From contig JBOZIK010000001.1 of assembly GCA_051453625.1 (NCBI GenBank), forward strand, positions 222,220,131 through 222,249,668: 29,538 nt of DNA, in the 5' to 3' direction. The translations under genes and the position numbers were made by a program. The notes below the pieces were generated by a model. That model was given only the letters and a program-made list of their open reading frames with translations, made no database searches and was not told the origin of the DNA. Source of the stretch: Welwitschia mirabilis (Eukaryota > Gnetophyta > Gnetopsida > Welwitschiales). Of the stretch, positions 20,690 to 29,379 are shown piece by piece (positions within the stretch are counted from its first letter, which is position 1; each line of letters begins with the position of its first letter).

Positions 20690-22284
20690 ACTTATTCAAC
20701 TTCTTCCACATTTTCAAGCTTTAAAGTATAAGAATCCTTACTTACATCTTAGGAAGTTTGAGTGTGTTCTCTTAATAATCCCTTAGATTTCTAATATATC
20801 AAATACATTTAGAATGATTTTATTCCCTTTCTCTCTCAAAACAAGGAAAAATATTAGATTTATACATTAAAGCCTATTTTTATCACTACTTGGGCTAAAC
20901 TTAATCAAGATTTTATTAGAAAATTTTTTCCTAGTCATAAGACTAATGCCATTAAATGAGATATTATGAAATTCTAATAAAGGAATATTGAAATATTATC
21001 CTACAGCCTAAAAATAGTTAAATATTTATTTTTTAAATGCCCACAATATGGTTTTAAGTAAGGAAGAGTTATAAGTTCTTTTATGAAGGACTTTCATCCA
21101 ATCATAGTTAACTTATAGAGATGATGTATAAAAAACAATATCTAGAAATAGAAATTAATGAATGTTAGGACTTTCTTGAGAGCATAGCTAAAAATTTTAA
21201 GAATGAGGAGAAAACTAATTAGATAACATGATGACAACAACTTGTTAAGTCCATTAGTATCTTTAAAATCCTTGACAACAATGAGATCAACTAAATATTG
21301 GAAGAGAGTTTAAAGAAAATTGAGACTTAAGCAAATGACTTCACCTCTTCATTGTGATATTTGTCTTATGGATACTTATGAAACCTTAGATTATCCATCC
21401 ATTTTGATATTTTAAGGTATAGTAAAAGAAAAAATTAATGTTGTATAACAACAATGGTAAAACCAAAGAGAAAATAATACCTATTCTAATACCTAGAACT
21501 TTGGATGGAGGGATCATTTAAATTTCTCATAGAAATAAGATAAGCCTAGCCAAGCCTTAACTAGTTAACCTAAGAGTTCAAATCTTCCTTCAACTTCCAA
21601 GTATTTAAATACTACACTTCATAAGTTTATAAAAGATCAACATTACATCAATACCTTACAATAACAATTCAATCAACAAACATATTCTACATTACAAAAG
21701 CTATAGTATGAAATGTAATAAGTAAGTAAAACCATCATACATATCCTTATATCAGTTAATGAATGTAAGAAGAGTAAGCTTCTTACTACACATGAGAGTA
21801 ACCCTAATAGTTATAAGTTGATGAAAAATGCATAAATTAAGGAAATCAAGCTTATCTATTTGAGATGTGAAAAATACATTAATAAAAATATAGAGAAGAA
21901 ACAACACCAAGAATAACAAGAGCGAAAAAAAGACCCTAAACGTATGGAAAATTTAGAGAAGAAACATGAAGTAAAATAAGTTATTTCAACTTACAAAAAA
22001 TCACTACCCTTTTTTAGTAACTTACAAAAATACAATTGATTAAGAAGCAATAATAAGTACTAAAAATTTTCAAGAAAGTGAAGATTAATATCCCTATTTT
22101 AGAATCCATCAAATAAGTACCTTGTTATGCTAAATTCTTGATAAATTTATGCATTGCCAAAAGAAGGATGAATGTGAAGAGTAAAGCTTCCTTGCTTAAC
22201 AAAGTAGTGCCATTATTCAAAACAAAATCCTCCTAGAATATAAAGATTTAGGATGTTCTACCATAATCATAACTATTAGAAATA
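20690..22284 (+). pseudogene. gag remnant of element C, an older Ty3/gypsy element, cut by element B
   Basis: The N-terminal domain reads LLPHFQALKYKNPYLHLRKF (from about 20703), typical of plant gag. Then come capsid segments containing LFPFSLK, and KFFPSHKTNAIK in place of the usual FFP block. FMKDFHPIIVNL (about 21080-21115) follows. The zinc knuckle near 21353-21400 reads CDIC, then Tyr where His is expected and Tyr where the last Cys is expected. A gap-to-protease linker with KVKINIPILESIK, then CYAKFLIN (about 22074-22150), is the conserved segment that precedes protease in Athila/Tat-like elements. The reading ends at IITIRN, the start of protease, where the LTR of element B begins at 22285. 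Frame changes and many stops show deep decay. This gag is a different lineage from elements A and B. Confidence 0.75.
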
Positions 22285-22522
22285 TGTTACAATGCCAATT
22301 TATAGGAATTTAATGATGTATTTTGAGTGCTTTTATAGGACATTCATGCAAGTTTTAATGCAATATTGATGACTATGAAGATATGATAGAATGATTAGTA
22401 AAACATGTAATCTGTAGTATTTTTGGTAGTTTCTTAGGCTTATTCTTATACTACATATTTAGAAGAAGAAGATTATGATGTAAAAGACTAACTTACCTTG
22501 GATACTGAAGAAAATGAAGATT

Positions 22523-22780
22523 GTTGTCCCTTATATCATCCACATGACACAGAGGACAACCACACTACTCATGTGGGCAGAGGCTATGGGGCTGATAGTA
22601 GTACATAGAGCATATAAAGCCATGTAATGGGCATTGTTCCCTATGTCATCCACATGACAGATAGGACGATGACATCACTAACATGGGCATGCTCATGGGA
22701 CTGATGGTAGCACATGGGGAACATGAAGGTAGGTGATACATGGTGGAATCCCCATGGTCATCCTCACAACAGTTGAAACA
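22523..22780 (+). repeat. U3 tandem array with hairpin modules (LTR of element B)
   Basis: Tandem units of roughly 105-110 bp each contain a hairpin. Module 1 is at 22523-22560, with perfect 7-bp arms GTTGTCC and GGACAAC and an inner ATCATCCACATGAC. Module 2 is at 22641-22664, with TGTCAT (22644-22649) and ATGACA (22654-22659) around CCAC, plus outer CTAT/ATAG. Module 3 is degenerate, at about 22752-22787. Spacers repeat words such as CACTA, CATGGGCA, GGGCTGATAGTAG / GGGACTGATGGTAG and ACATG. Confidence 0.7.
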
Positions 22781-23070
22781 ACAATTGTTTTTACATGTTT
22801 GGAAGAAATATCATTGTAAATAGGGTCAAACAACCCATATAGATTATTAAGATTTTTGGTTTCTTACCTTTAGGATTTTATCTTCAATTCCTCAAGTGCA
22901 AAACTCTAATACCCTTATCCTCCTTCATTTCTACTCTATCTTTTATACCCGATACATGTGATAGAGGATTGAAGGGTAAGAGGTCCATTCAGTGCTATAG
23001 AAAGGAGTCTTCTTAGTGTTAGATTGAGTCTCTTCCATTGAGGTGTTGTTGTTTTGATTGTAAGTGGATC

Positions 23071-23686
23071 TATGTTTTGAATACTCTTTGAGTTAATACA
23101 ATTTCTTTTTTTTATTCCAATTTGTAAATGTTCATTATGATTTAANNNNNNNNNNNNNNNNNNNNNNNNNNNNNNNNNNNNNNNNNNNNNNNNNNNNNNN
23201 NNNNNNNNNNNNNNNNNNNNNNNNNNNNNNNNNNNNNNNNNNNNNNNNNNNNNNNNNNNNNNNNNNNNNNNNNNNNNNNNNNNNNNNNNNNNNNNNNNNN
23301 NNNNNNNNNNNNNNNNNNNNNNNNNNNNNNNNNNNNNNNNNNNNNNNNNNNNNNNNNNNNNNNNNNNNNNNNNNNNNNNNNNNNNNNNNNNNNNNNNNNN
23401 NNNNNNNNNNNNNNNNNNNNNNNNNNNNNNNNNNNNNNNNNNNNNNNNNNNNNNNNNNNNNNNNNNNNNNNNNNNNNNNNNNNNNNNNNNNNNNNNNNNN
23501 NNNNNNNNNNNNNNNNNNNNNNNNNNNNNNNNNNNNNNNNNNNNNNNNNNNNNNNNNNNNNNNNNNNNNNNNNNNNNNNNNNNNNNNNNNNNNNNNNNNN
23601 NNNNNNNNNNNTATGTTTTGAATACTCTTTGAGTTAATACAATTTCTTTTTTTAATTCCAATTTGTAAATGTTCATTATGATTTAA
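23071..23686. other. N gap (23146-23611) with duplicated 75-bp flanks
   Basis: 23071-23145 and 23612-23686 are identical except for about one base at the end of a T run. The related LTR at 6310 has this segment once (about 7075-7140). The gap is almost certainly an unmerged contig overlap, and the LTR probably has no missing sequence here. Confidence 0.87.
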
Positions 23687-24197
23687 TTTGGTCATAGTTA
23701 CATGATAGAACTATGATTTATTTTGATCATAAGAGCAACCTTTATTAAGGTTGTTCTCGGTTAGTGGTAGATTTGCATTTCATTTCCATTTCATTCCATA
23801 TTGCATATTGCATATTATTACTTAGATAGATCTCATAGTTTACATTGTATAAGAATTGGCGGATACTCTTCTTAATTGGTATAAGTTATAGAGAAAGTAG
23901 TCTTTGTAATAGAAGGATTGGGATCTAAGTAGAAAGTCCATTTTCAATTCCATTCACTACATTTCATATTCACTCATCTTGCATTGCATTTACTTGTTAT
24001 TTCCTTATAGTTTTTATAAAACTATAGAATAAAAAAATGCTTTGAGAAATCAATTCTCTAACACCTAGTTCCTTCATTGGATTATGAAATTTAGATGAAC
24101 TCCCATCTATACTTAAGTGTGTCTTTTTATAAGTTATTTGATTTAAAGGTTTTTTTTGAAGGACTTCATGATTGCATAAATTCACGTCATAACATTT

Positions 24198-24214
24198 TGG
24201 CACCATTACCATGG
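24198..24214 (+). other. Primer binding site of element B, tRNA-Asp type, CpG-decayed
   Basis: TGGCACCATTACCATGG matches 12 of 17 bases of the site complementary to the 3' end of plant tRNA-Asp. Four of the five differences are G-to-A, three of them at positions that would have been CpG. It lies 3 bp after the LTR end, which fixes the LTR boundary and the element's orientation. Confidence 0.75.
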
Positions 24215-24701
24215 AAGGATACAATAAGTTAAGAGGATTGTCACTAACTAGATAAGTACCTTGAATCCTCTATTTAAGTTATTTATTTGAATTAGTACTA
24301 TATTTTTTTTAGATTAGCTAACATAGTCCTATTTTCTACACTCTATCATCCTGATGACATAGGGAATGATAGTTTATTATTTTGAAATCAGTTTCTATTT
24401 TTCATAAATTTTCTTCATTTTTTCTTATAATAAATTGTTGTTTTATCTATCGTCCCCACAACTAAAAGGATGATAGTCCTGAAATTTTTTCCATATTTTC
24501 CATATTTTATTTTCCATAAAATAAGTTAACTATCACCCTTCCTGTAATCCACATGATGGCCAGGATGATAGTATACAAAAATTTCTATAGTTTTGAATTT
24601 TAGTTTACTGTGACCATCATCCCTCCTATCATTTAGTAGATCAATGATAGTCTGTTGTTTTTAATTTTTCCTTTTTATTAGTTATTTAAGCATGTAGGGA
24701 T
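24215..24701 (+). repeat. Leader of element B with four-hairpin array
   Basis: This is untranslated sequence between primer site and gag. Four hairpin modules are spaced about 85-105 bp apart. 24343-24372 has CTATCAT/ATGATAG arms with an inner CATC/GATG. 24447-24476 has CTATCGTCC/GGATGATAG, nine pairs with one G-U. 24530-24571 has CTATCACCC/GGATGATAG, eight of nine. 24626-24650 has CTATCATT/AATGATAG, a perfect 8-bp stem with a 9-base loop. Spacers are T-rich and loosely alike. The modules are far more GC-rich than the spacers. Confidence 0.72.
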
Positions 24702-27180
24702 ATGACAAATTTTGGTAAGAAGACAAAATACCAGAGAGAATTAAACTGGATTGAAGAAAACATCAAAAAGAAATGTTTTAACTTTGAGTTAAATCTAGGT
24801 ACACACATCCTAGGTATGCAAATTCCAAGAATTAAAGAAGAAAATTTTTCTACTTTTATTATTTCAAAATTAGATTTTACAAAAAAAAAATCATAGTATA
24901 GAAATAAAGTGTAGTATTTCTTCAAATATGTTAAAAGCATCGTAAAAAGAAAGGCAGGCTGCTTCTTCTAATGCTCCAATCATAATAGGAGTTTCTTCCT
25001 CAAATGCAAACATTACTCTTAGTAATTTAATTACAAATAAAAAACATGAAATTCAAAATCCTTTTGATTTATCTCTAAGAGATGATGTAGAGTTAAGAAA
25101 TTTAAGTTCTTAGGGGAAGACCCTTTTTAACATTCATATGACATTGAATAACTTGTGCTTACATTAGGAAATGGAAAAAACATATTAGTGACTAAATGTA
25201 TATAATTATTTTTCCTGTCACCCTTAGAGGAAGAGCAAAAGTATGGCTCAAAAATATCCCATACAAAAGCCCTAAATCTTAGAGTTAAGTATAAGAAGTG
25301 TTCATTAAAATATATTTGAATGATAGTTCTATGAGGAAGAGAAGAAAAGAAGTAACTAACTTCTAATAACAAACTCATAAGGATTATGCAATAGCTTATA
25401 AATGTTTTATAATCACTAGCCATTCCAACCTTATTGATGAATTCCATAAAAAAGAGTTAGTATATTATTTTTATAGGGGATTGAATGCTTTAACAAAACA
25501 ACTTATAGACTTTTCTTATGGAGGCAACTTGTTGAATTTAAGATTCAATGATGAATGAAGTGTGCTTGAAAATTTGGTACAAATAAGTTATATTTGTCCT
25601 AAACCCACTTAAAAAAAATCATATGATAGGATAAATTTTGAAAGATTTAAAAGAATTGAAGCATGACAAAGAAGAATAAATGGAGGATTAAACCAACTTG
25701 ATAAACAATTTTACCACTACATTAGAAAAGTATACTCAAATAATAGTTGATACAAAGGTACTAAGGAATGAAACCTCAACTTCAAATTGTGAACTTTATG
25801 AAGATGACTCTCTTATAATGAAATAATGTCCTTTATTACCAACTTGCAAAGAAAAGATGTTTAAGAAAGTATGTGCCTTCAATCAAAGAATACCTAACTT
25901 TAAGAACAAATCATAATTCTAACAAAAATCAGGTGGACAATCTTAATGGAAACCATTTGAAAATAGATTTAAGAATTTTGACTTTCAACCAAATTTTCAA
26001 CAAAATCTGAATGATTCCCTTAGAGAATCTACAGAAAAAATGAAAAAAGTGTAGGAGAAAACTAATAGAAACATTAAGAACATAGTAAATGTGCTTCAAC
26101 AAATAATGCTTGTCAATCAAAGATCACAAAGATCTCTTGCTTCTCAACCAATGCCCAACCCAAATAAAGTTAGGAGAAATTTAAAAATAGTGATAAGAAG
26201 TGAAAAGGATACAATACCTTCTACCCATGAGNNNNNNNNNNNNNNNNNNNNNNNNNNNNNNNNNNNNNNNNNNNNNNNNNNNNNNNNNNNNNNNNNNNNN
26301 NNNNNNNNNNNNNNNNNNNNNNNNNNNNNNNNNNNNNNNNNNNNNNNNNNNNNNNNNNNNNNNNNNNNNNNNNNNNNNNNNNNNNNNNNNNNNNNNNNNN
26401 NNNNNNNNNNNNNNNNNNNNNNNNNNNNNNNNNNNNNNNNNNNNNNNNNNNNNNNNNNNNNNNNNNNNNNNNNNNNNNNNNNNNNNNNNNNNNNNNNNNN
26501 NNNNNNNNNNNNNNNNNNNNNNNNNNNNNNNNNNNNNNNNNNNNNNNNNNNNNNNNNNNNNNNNNNNNNNNNNNNNNNNNNNNNNNNNNNNNNNNNNNNN
26601 NNNNNNNNNNNNNNNNNNNNNNNNNNNNNNNNNNNNNNNNNNNNNNNNNNNNNNNNNNNNNNNNNNNNNNNNNNNNNNNNNNNNNNNNNNNNNNNNNNNN
26701 NNNNNNNNNNNNNNNNNNNNNNNNNNNNNNNNNNNNNNNNNNNNNNNNNNNNNNNNNNNNNNNNNNNNNNNNNNNNNNNNNNNNNNNNNTGATAAGAAGT
26801 GAAAAGGATACAATACCTTCTACCCATGAGGTTTCAATTTTTAAATAAAATGAAACAAATGAGAAAGACGATGTGAAATTTTAGACTCTTATAACCTTTC
26901 TTCTACATTACCTACTAAGGCCTCCAATAAGAATAATTCAAAGGAAAACAAAGAGAAGAAAACATTCACTCCTTAGCTTGATAGATTGAACACAAATCCT
27001 ACCTTTGATGAATACCTAAAAGCCTTAATGCAAGAAGTCAACATCAACCTACCCTTTTAGAAACTCTTGTAAGAAAATCCCAAATATTCCAAGTTATAAA
27101 AAGATTTATTAAGAAGAAAGAAAAAAAGGTATCATTCTTAATGAAGTTTTTCTTTCCCAATCTCTTTCCAACTTAGTTAT
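24702..27180 (+). pseudogene. gag remnant of element B
   Basis: It opens with ATG at 24702 (MTNFGKKTKYQREL), the first long frame after the leader, open for 64 codons. It then continues in other frames: SSNAPIIIGVSSSNANIT (about 24970-25025), NPFDLSLRDDVELRNL (about 25057-25105), and the capsid core FPVTLRGRAKVWLKNIPYKS (about 25210-25270). RKRRKEVTNF (about 25334-25363) and LTKQLIDFSYGGNLLNL (about 25490-25540) follow. The zinc knuckle near 25788-25830 has lost residues: first and last Cys remain, while the second Cys is Tyr and the His is Leu. The linker before protease reads FDEYLKALMQEVNINLPF (about 27006-27057). Gag would assemble the particle and bind RNA. Each block has a counterpart in element A gag. 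A false gap lies at 26232-26789. Confidence 0.82.
26191..26830. other. N gap (26232-26789) with identical 41-bp flanks
   Basis: 26191-26231 and 26790-26830 are identical. The gag reading before the gap continues directly after the second copy, so little or nothing may be missing. The long open frames that appear across the gap on both strands are produced by the N run and are not genes. Confidence 0.87.
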
Positions 27181-27195
27181 AGAAAAAAAGGTCCT

Positions 27196-27603
27196 AAATT
27201 TAAAGACCTTGGGGCTACAAATATTAGTGTTACATTAGAAGAAAACAAAAGAATTTAGAAGGATTTGATTAACATAGGAATAGGTGTAAACATCATGCCT
27301 CTTCACATATGTAAAAGACTTAAATTAGAAAGTAGAGTTGAACTTACATATATCATCTTGGAATTAGTCAATACCTCAATCAAGAGACCATTAGGAATTA
27401 TAAAAGCCTAGTTATCTAAATTGAAAAACCTTTTTTATCCCATTTATGTTGTCATAATTAAGATAGAGCATGATGAAAGATATGCACTAATTCTAAGAAG
27501 AGCCTTTNNNNNNNNNNTGAAATACCATTTTGAGAATAAAAAAATCATAATTAGAGTCTTTGACACTACTAAGAAAGACATAAGAACTGACTTCAACATT
27601 TAA
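27196..27603 (+). pseudogene. Aspartic protease remnant of element B
   Basis: KFKDLGATNISVTLEENKRI (27196-27255) is followed by a TAG stop and the active-site segment INIGIGVNIMPLHICKRLKL (27268-27327). ELVNTSIKRPLGIIKA (about 27361-27408), a second stop, and LFYPIYVVIIKIEHDERYAL (about 27430-27490) come next. RRAF at the 10-N gap sits where GRPF is usual. After the gap, HFENKKIIIRVFD closes the domain. Relative to plant Ty3/gypsy proteases the catalytic Asp is Asn (AAC at 27271-27273), a G-to-A change also present in element A. The enzyme would have processed Gag-Pol. Confidence 0.85.
27508..27517. other. Short assembly gap (10 N) inside protease
   Basis: Ten N in the middle of the protease remnant, without duplicated flanks. 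The homologous region suggests that roughly 40-60 bp could be missing, so the N count may be nominal. Confidence 0.8.
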
Positions 27604-27925
27604 GATGATTTGAAACCAACCTTATTTTTACAACATAGACACATAGAATAGAGATTAATCATTCTACATAAGCTAACTTTATATGATAACCTCATTAAAA
27701 TAAACTATCTTGAGTCTGAGGATGAAGATTATGAAGATTGGGAAGAAGCTCAACATCTTTGCTTAATATAAAAACTTTTTGAATAGTATTATCCCATGTC
27801 TATTGTCCCCATGACAGATGGAATGATAGCCTAACATAACATCCATAAGCTTAATAAATTACCCCAAGCACTAAAATACATATTTCCATTCAAAAATCAA
27901 ATGAAACCCCCTGATAATCAGTGAC
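27604..27925 (+). other. Protease-RT linker of element B with one hairpin module
   Basis: An acidic linker reading such as SEDEDYEDWEEAQH (about 27714-27757) precedes RT. A hairpin module of the leader/U3 type lies at 27800-27829, running from CTATTGTCCCC through ATGACA to GGAATGATAG. This is the only module seen within the pol region of element B. Confidence 0.6.
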
Positions 27926-28935
27926 CTTATCACTCCTCAACAAGAATCTGATTTGATCTCACTCTTAGAATCTAAGAAAAATGCCTTTGGCTTGGACACA
28001 TAAATACTTAGATGTCATTCCTCTTTCTATAGTGCAATACAAAATATATCTTGAAGACAATGATAAATCTATTAGGCAACCTCAAAGAAGACTAAATCCA
28101 ACCCTTAAACAAATCATCAAAGATGAAATCATTAAACTTAAGGATGCTAGAATTATATATTCCATAGCTAATAGTGAGTGGATTAGCCCTTTAATAGTAG
28201 TTCCAAAGAAAAGAGAGAAATGAAAAATATGCATTGACTTTAGAAAACTCAATAACCTCACCAAAAAAGATCATTATCCTTTACTCTTTCTTGATCAAGT
28301 TCTTTATAGAATTCATGGTTATGCCTATTATTATTTTCTTGATGGTTATAGTGGCTATAACCAAACTTTCATAATAAGTAAAGACTAAGCTAAAAATACC
28401 TTTACATCTCCCTTTGGAACCTTTGCTTTCAAAAGAATGCTCTTTGAACTTTGTAATATCCATCAAACCTTTTAACAAGCCATGAGGGAAATCTTTTCTA
28501 ATATGATAGAAGACTCTATTAAAATCTTTATGGATGACTTATCCATCTTGGGTGATACTTTTAAATAAACTATAATGAGAGTAGAAAAAGTCCTTAATTG
28601 ATGTATTAAAAGTGGTTTACACTTAAGCTGGGAAAAGAGTTTCTTCCTTTTTCATCATGAAATTGTTTTAGGTCATTACATTTTAAAAGAAGAGATTAGG
28701 ATAAGCCCCATAAAAATAGATATCATTAAAAACCTTAACCTTCTAACAAATGTTAAACAAGTTAGATCTTTAATTGGACATACTGGCTTTTACCATTGAT
28801 TCATCCGTGAGTATGCTAAAACTTGTAAATCTCTCCACTTCTTAATTGAAAAAGATGTTAAATTTAACTAGAATGATTTGTACCAACTTGCTTTTGAAAC
28901 TATTAAACAAAACATCCCTTCTAAACCTCTTATCA
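27926..28935 (+). pseudogene. Reverse transcriptase remnant of element B
   Basis: The first segment (LISLLESKKNAF, about 27946-27985) runs into a frame change by one base at the AFAW position. The main frame then runs from 27981: IPLSIVQYKIYLEDNDKSIR, KDEIIKLKDARIIYSI, SEWISPLIVVPKK, CIDFRKLNN, DGYSGYNQTF, SPFGTFAFKRM and the catalytic FMDDLSILGD, with FMDD at 28527-28538. It continues with SGLHLSWEKSF and the GHTGFYH connection. The main frame has seven stops, at 28221, 28386, 28473, 28566, 28599, 28797 and 28869. Each lies where one C-to-T or G-to-A change from a Trp, Gln or Arg codon explains it. The F-M-D-D box and its context are typical of Athila/Tat-like Ty3/gypsy elements. All catalytic Asp codons of the FMDD box survive, unlike element A. 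Confidence 0.92.
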
Positions 28936-29335
28936 CAGGTCCTGATCAGAATAAAGACTTTAAACTTATGTGTGATGCAAGAAACATTGCTGTAGGAGGG
29001 GTTCTTGGAAAAAAAATCTAAGAATGATTTCAAAGCCATATCTTATCTTAGCAAAAATTTGTTAAGTATCCAAATCAACTACACTACCAATAAGAGAGAA
29101 ATAATTGCTATTATCTTTTTCATAAATCATCTTTAACATTACCTTATTGGTTTTCATATCAATGTTTACATAGATCATGCAGCCATCTGTTATCTCATGA
29201 CTTAAAAAGATTCAAGTGATAGACTTAGTAGATAGATCCTTTTAATGCAAGAATTTAATCTTACCATCATTGATAAGGATGGAAAATAAAATACATTGCT
29301 AATTATCTTTCTTGACTTTCTTGCTCTATGATGAA
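28936..29335 (+). pseudogene. RNase H remnant of element B
   Basis: DFKLMCDARNIAVGGVLG (from about 28957) carries the first catalytic Asp (codon 28974-28976) in its usual CDA context. At the run of eight A after GG (about 28992-28999) the frame shifts by one. It then continues as AISYLSKNLLS, INYTTNKREIIAI (with the Glu position) and VYIDHAAICYLM (with the third Asp). It ends FNLTIIDKDGK before further stops. RNase H would degrade the RNA strand during reverse transcription. The frame change lies in a homopolymer, so it could be a mutation or a sequencing error. Confidence 0.88.
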
Positions 29336-29379
29336 ACTCCCATTAATGACTTCTTTACTAATGAGCAACTCATTACAAT

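Larger units (their letters stand above)
22285..24194 (+). repeat. 5' LTR of element B (contains N gap)
   Basis: It begins TGTTACAATGCC and ends GTCATAACA, with TG...CA ends, and is followed 3 bp later by the primer site. It aligns with 6310-8218. Without the N run and its duplicated flank the LTR is about 1.37 kb, comparable to the 1257-bp LTR of element A. The sequence before it (ATTAGAAATA) belongs to element C gag. Confidence 0.87.

Noticed and set aside
22936-23695. Minus-strand open frames of 186-246 codons
   Set aside because: They cross the 466-N gap inside an LTR. The short translated ends repeat each other because the gap flanks are duplicated.
24343-24650. CRISPR-like array
   Set aside because: The spacing is regular, but repeats are imperfect and short, spacers are T-rich and related to each other, and the context is a plant retrotransposon leader.
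24686-24940. 84-codon minus-strand ORF
   Set aside because: It is the complement of the element B gag N-terminus and has no independent support.
26091-26827. Long open frames on both strands across 26232-26789
   Set aside because: They are open only because the 558 N contain no stops. The real content is decayed gag with duplicated flanks.
28082-28478. Minus-strand ORFs opposite the element B reverse transcriptase
   Set aside because: They are shadow frames of the RT coding strand.
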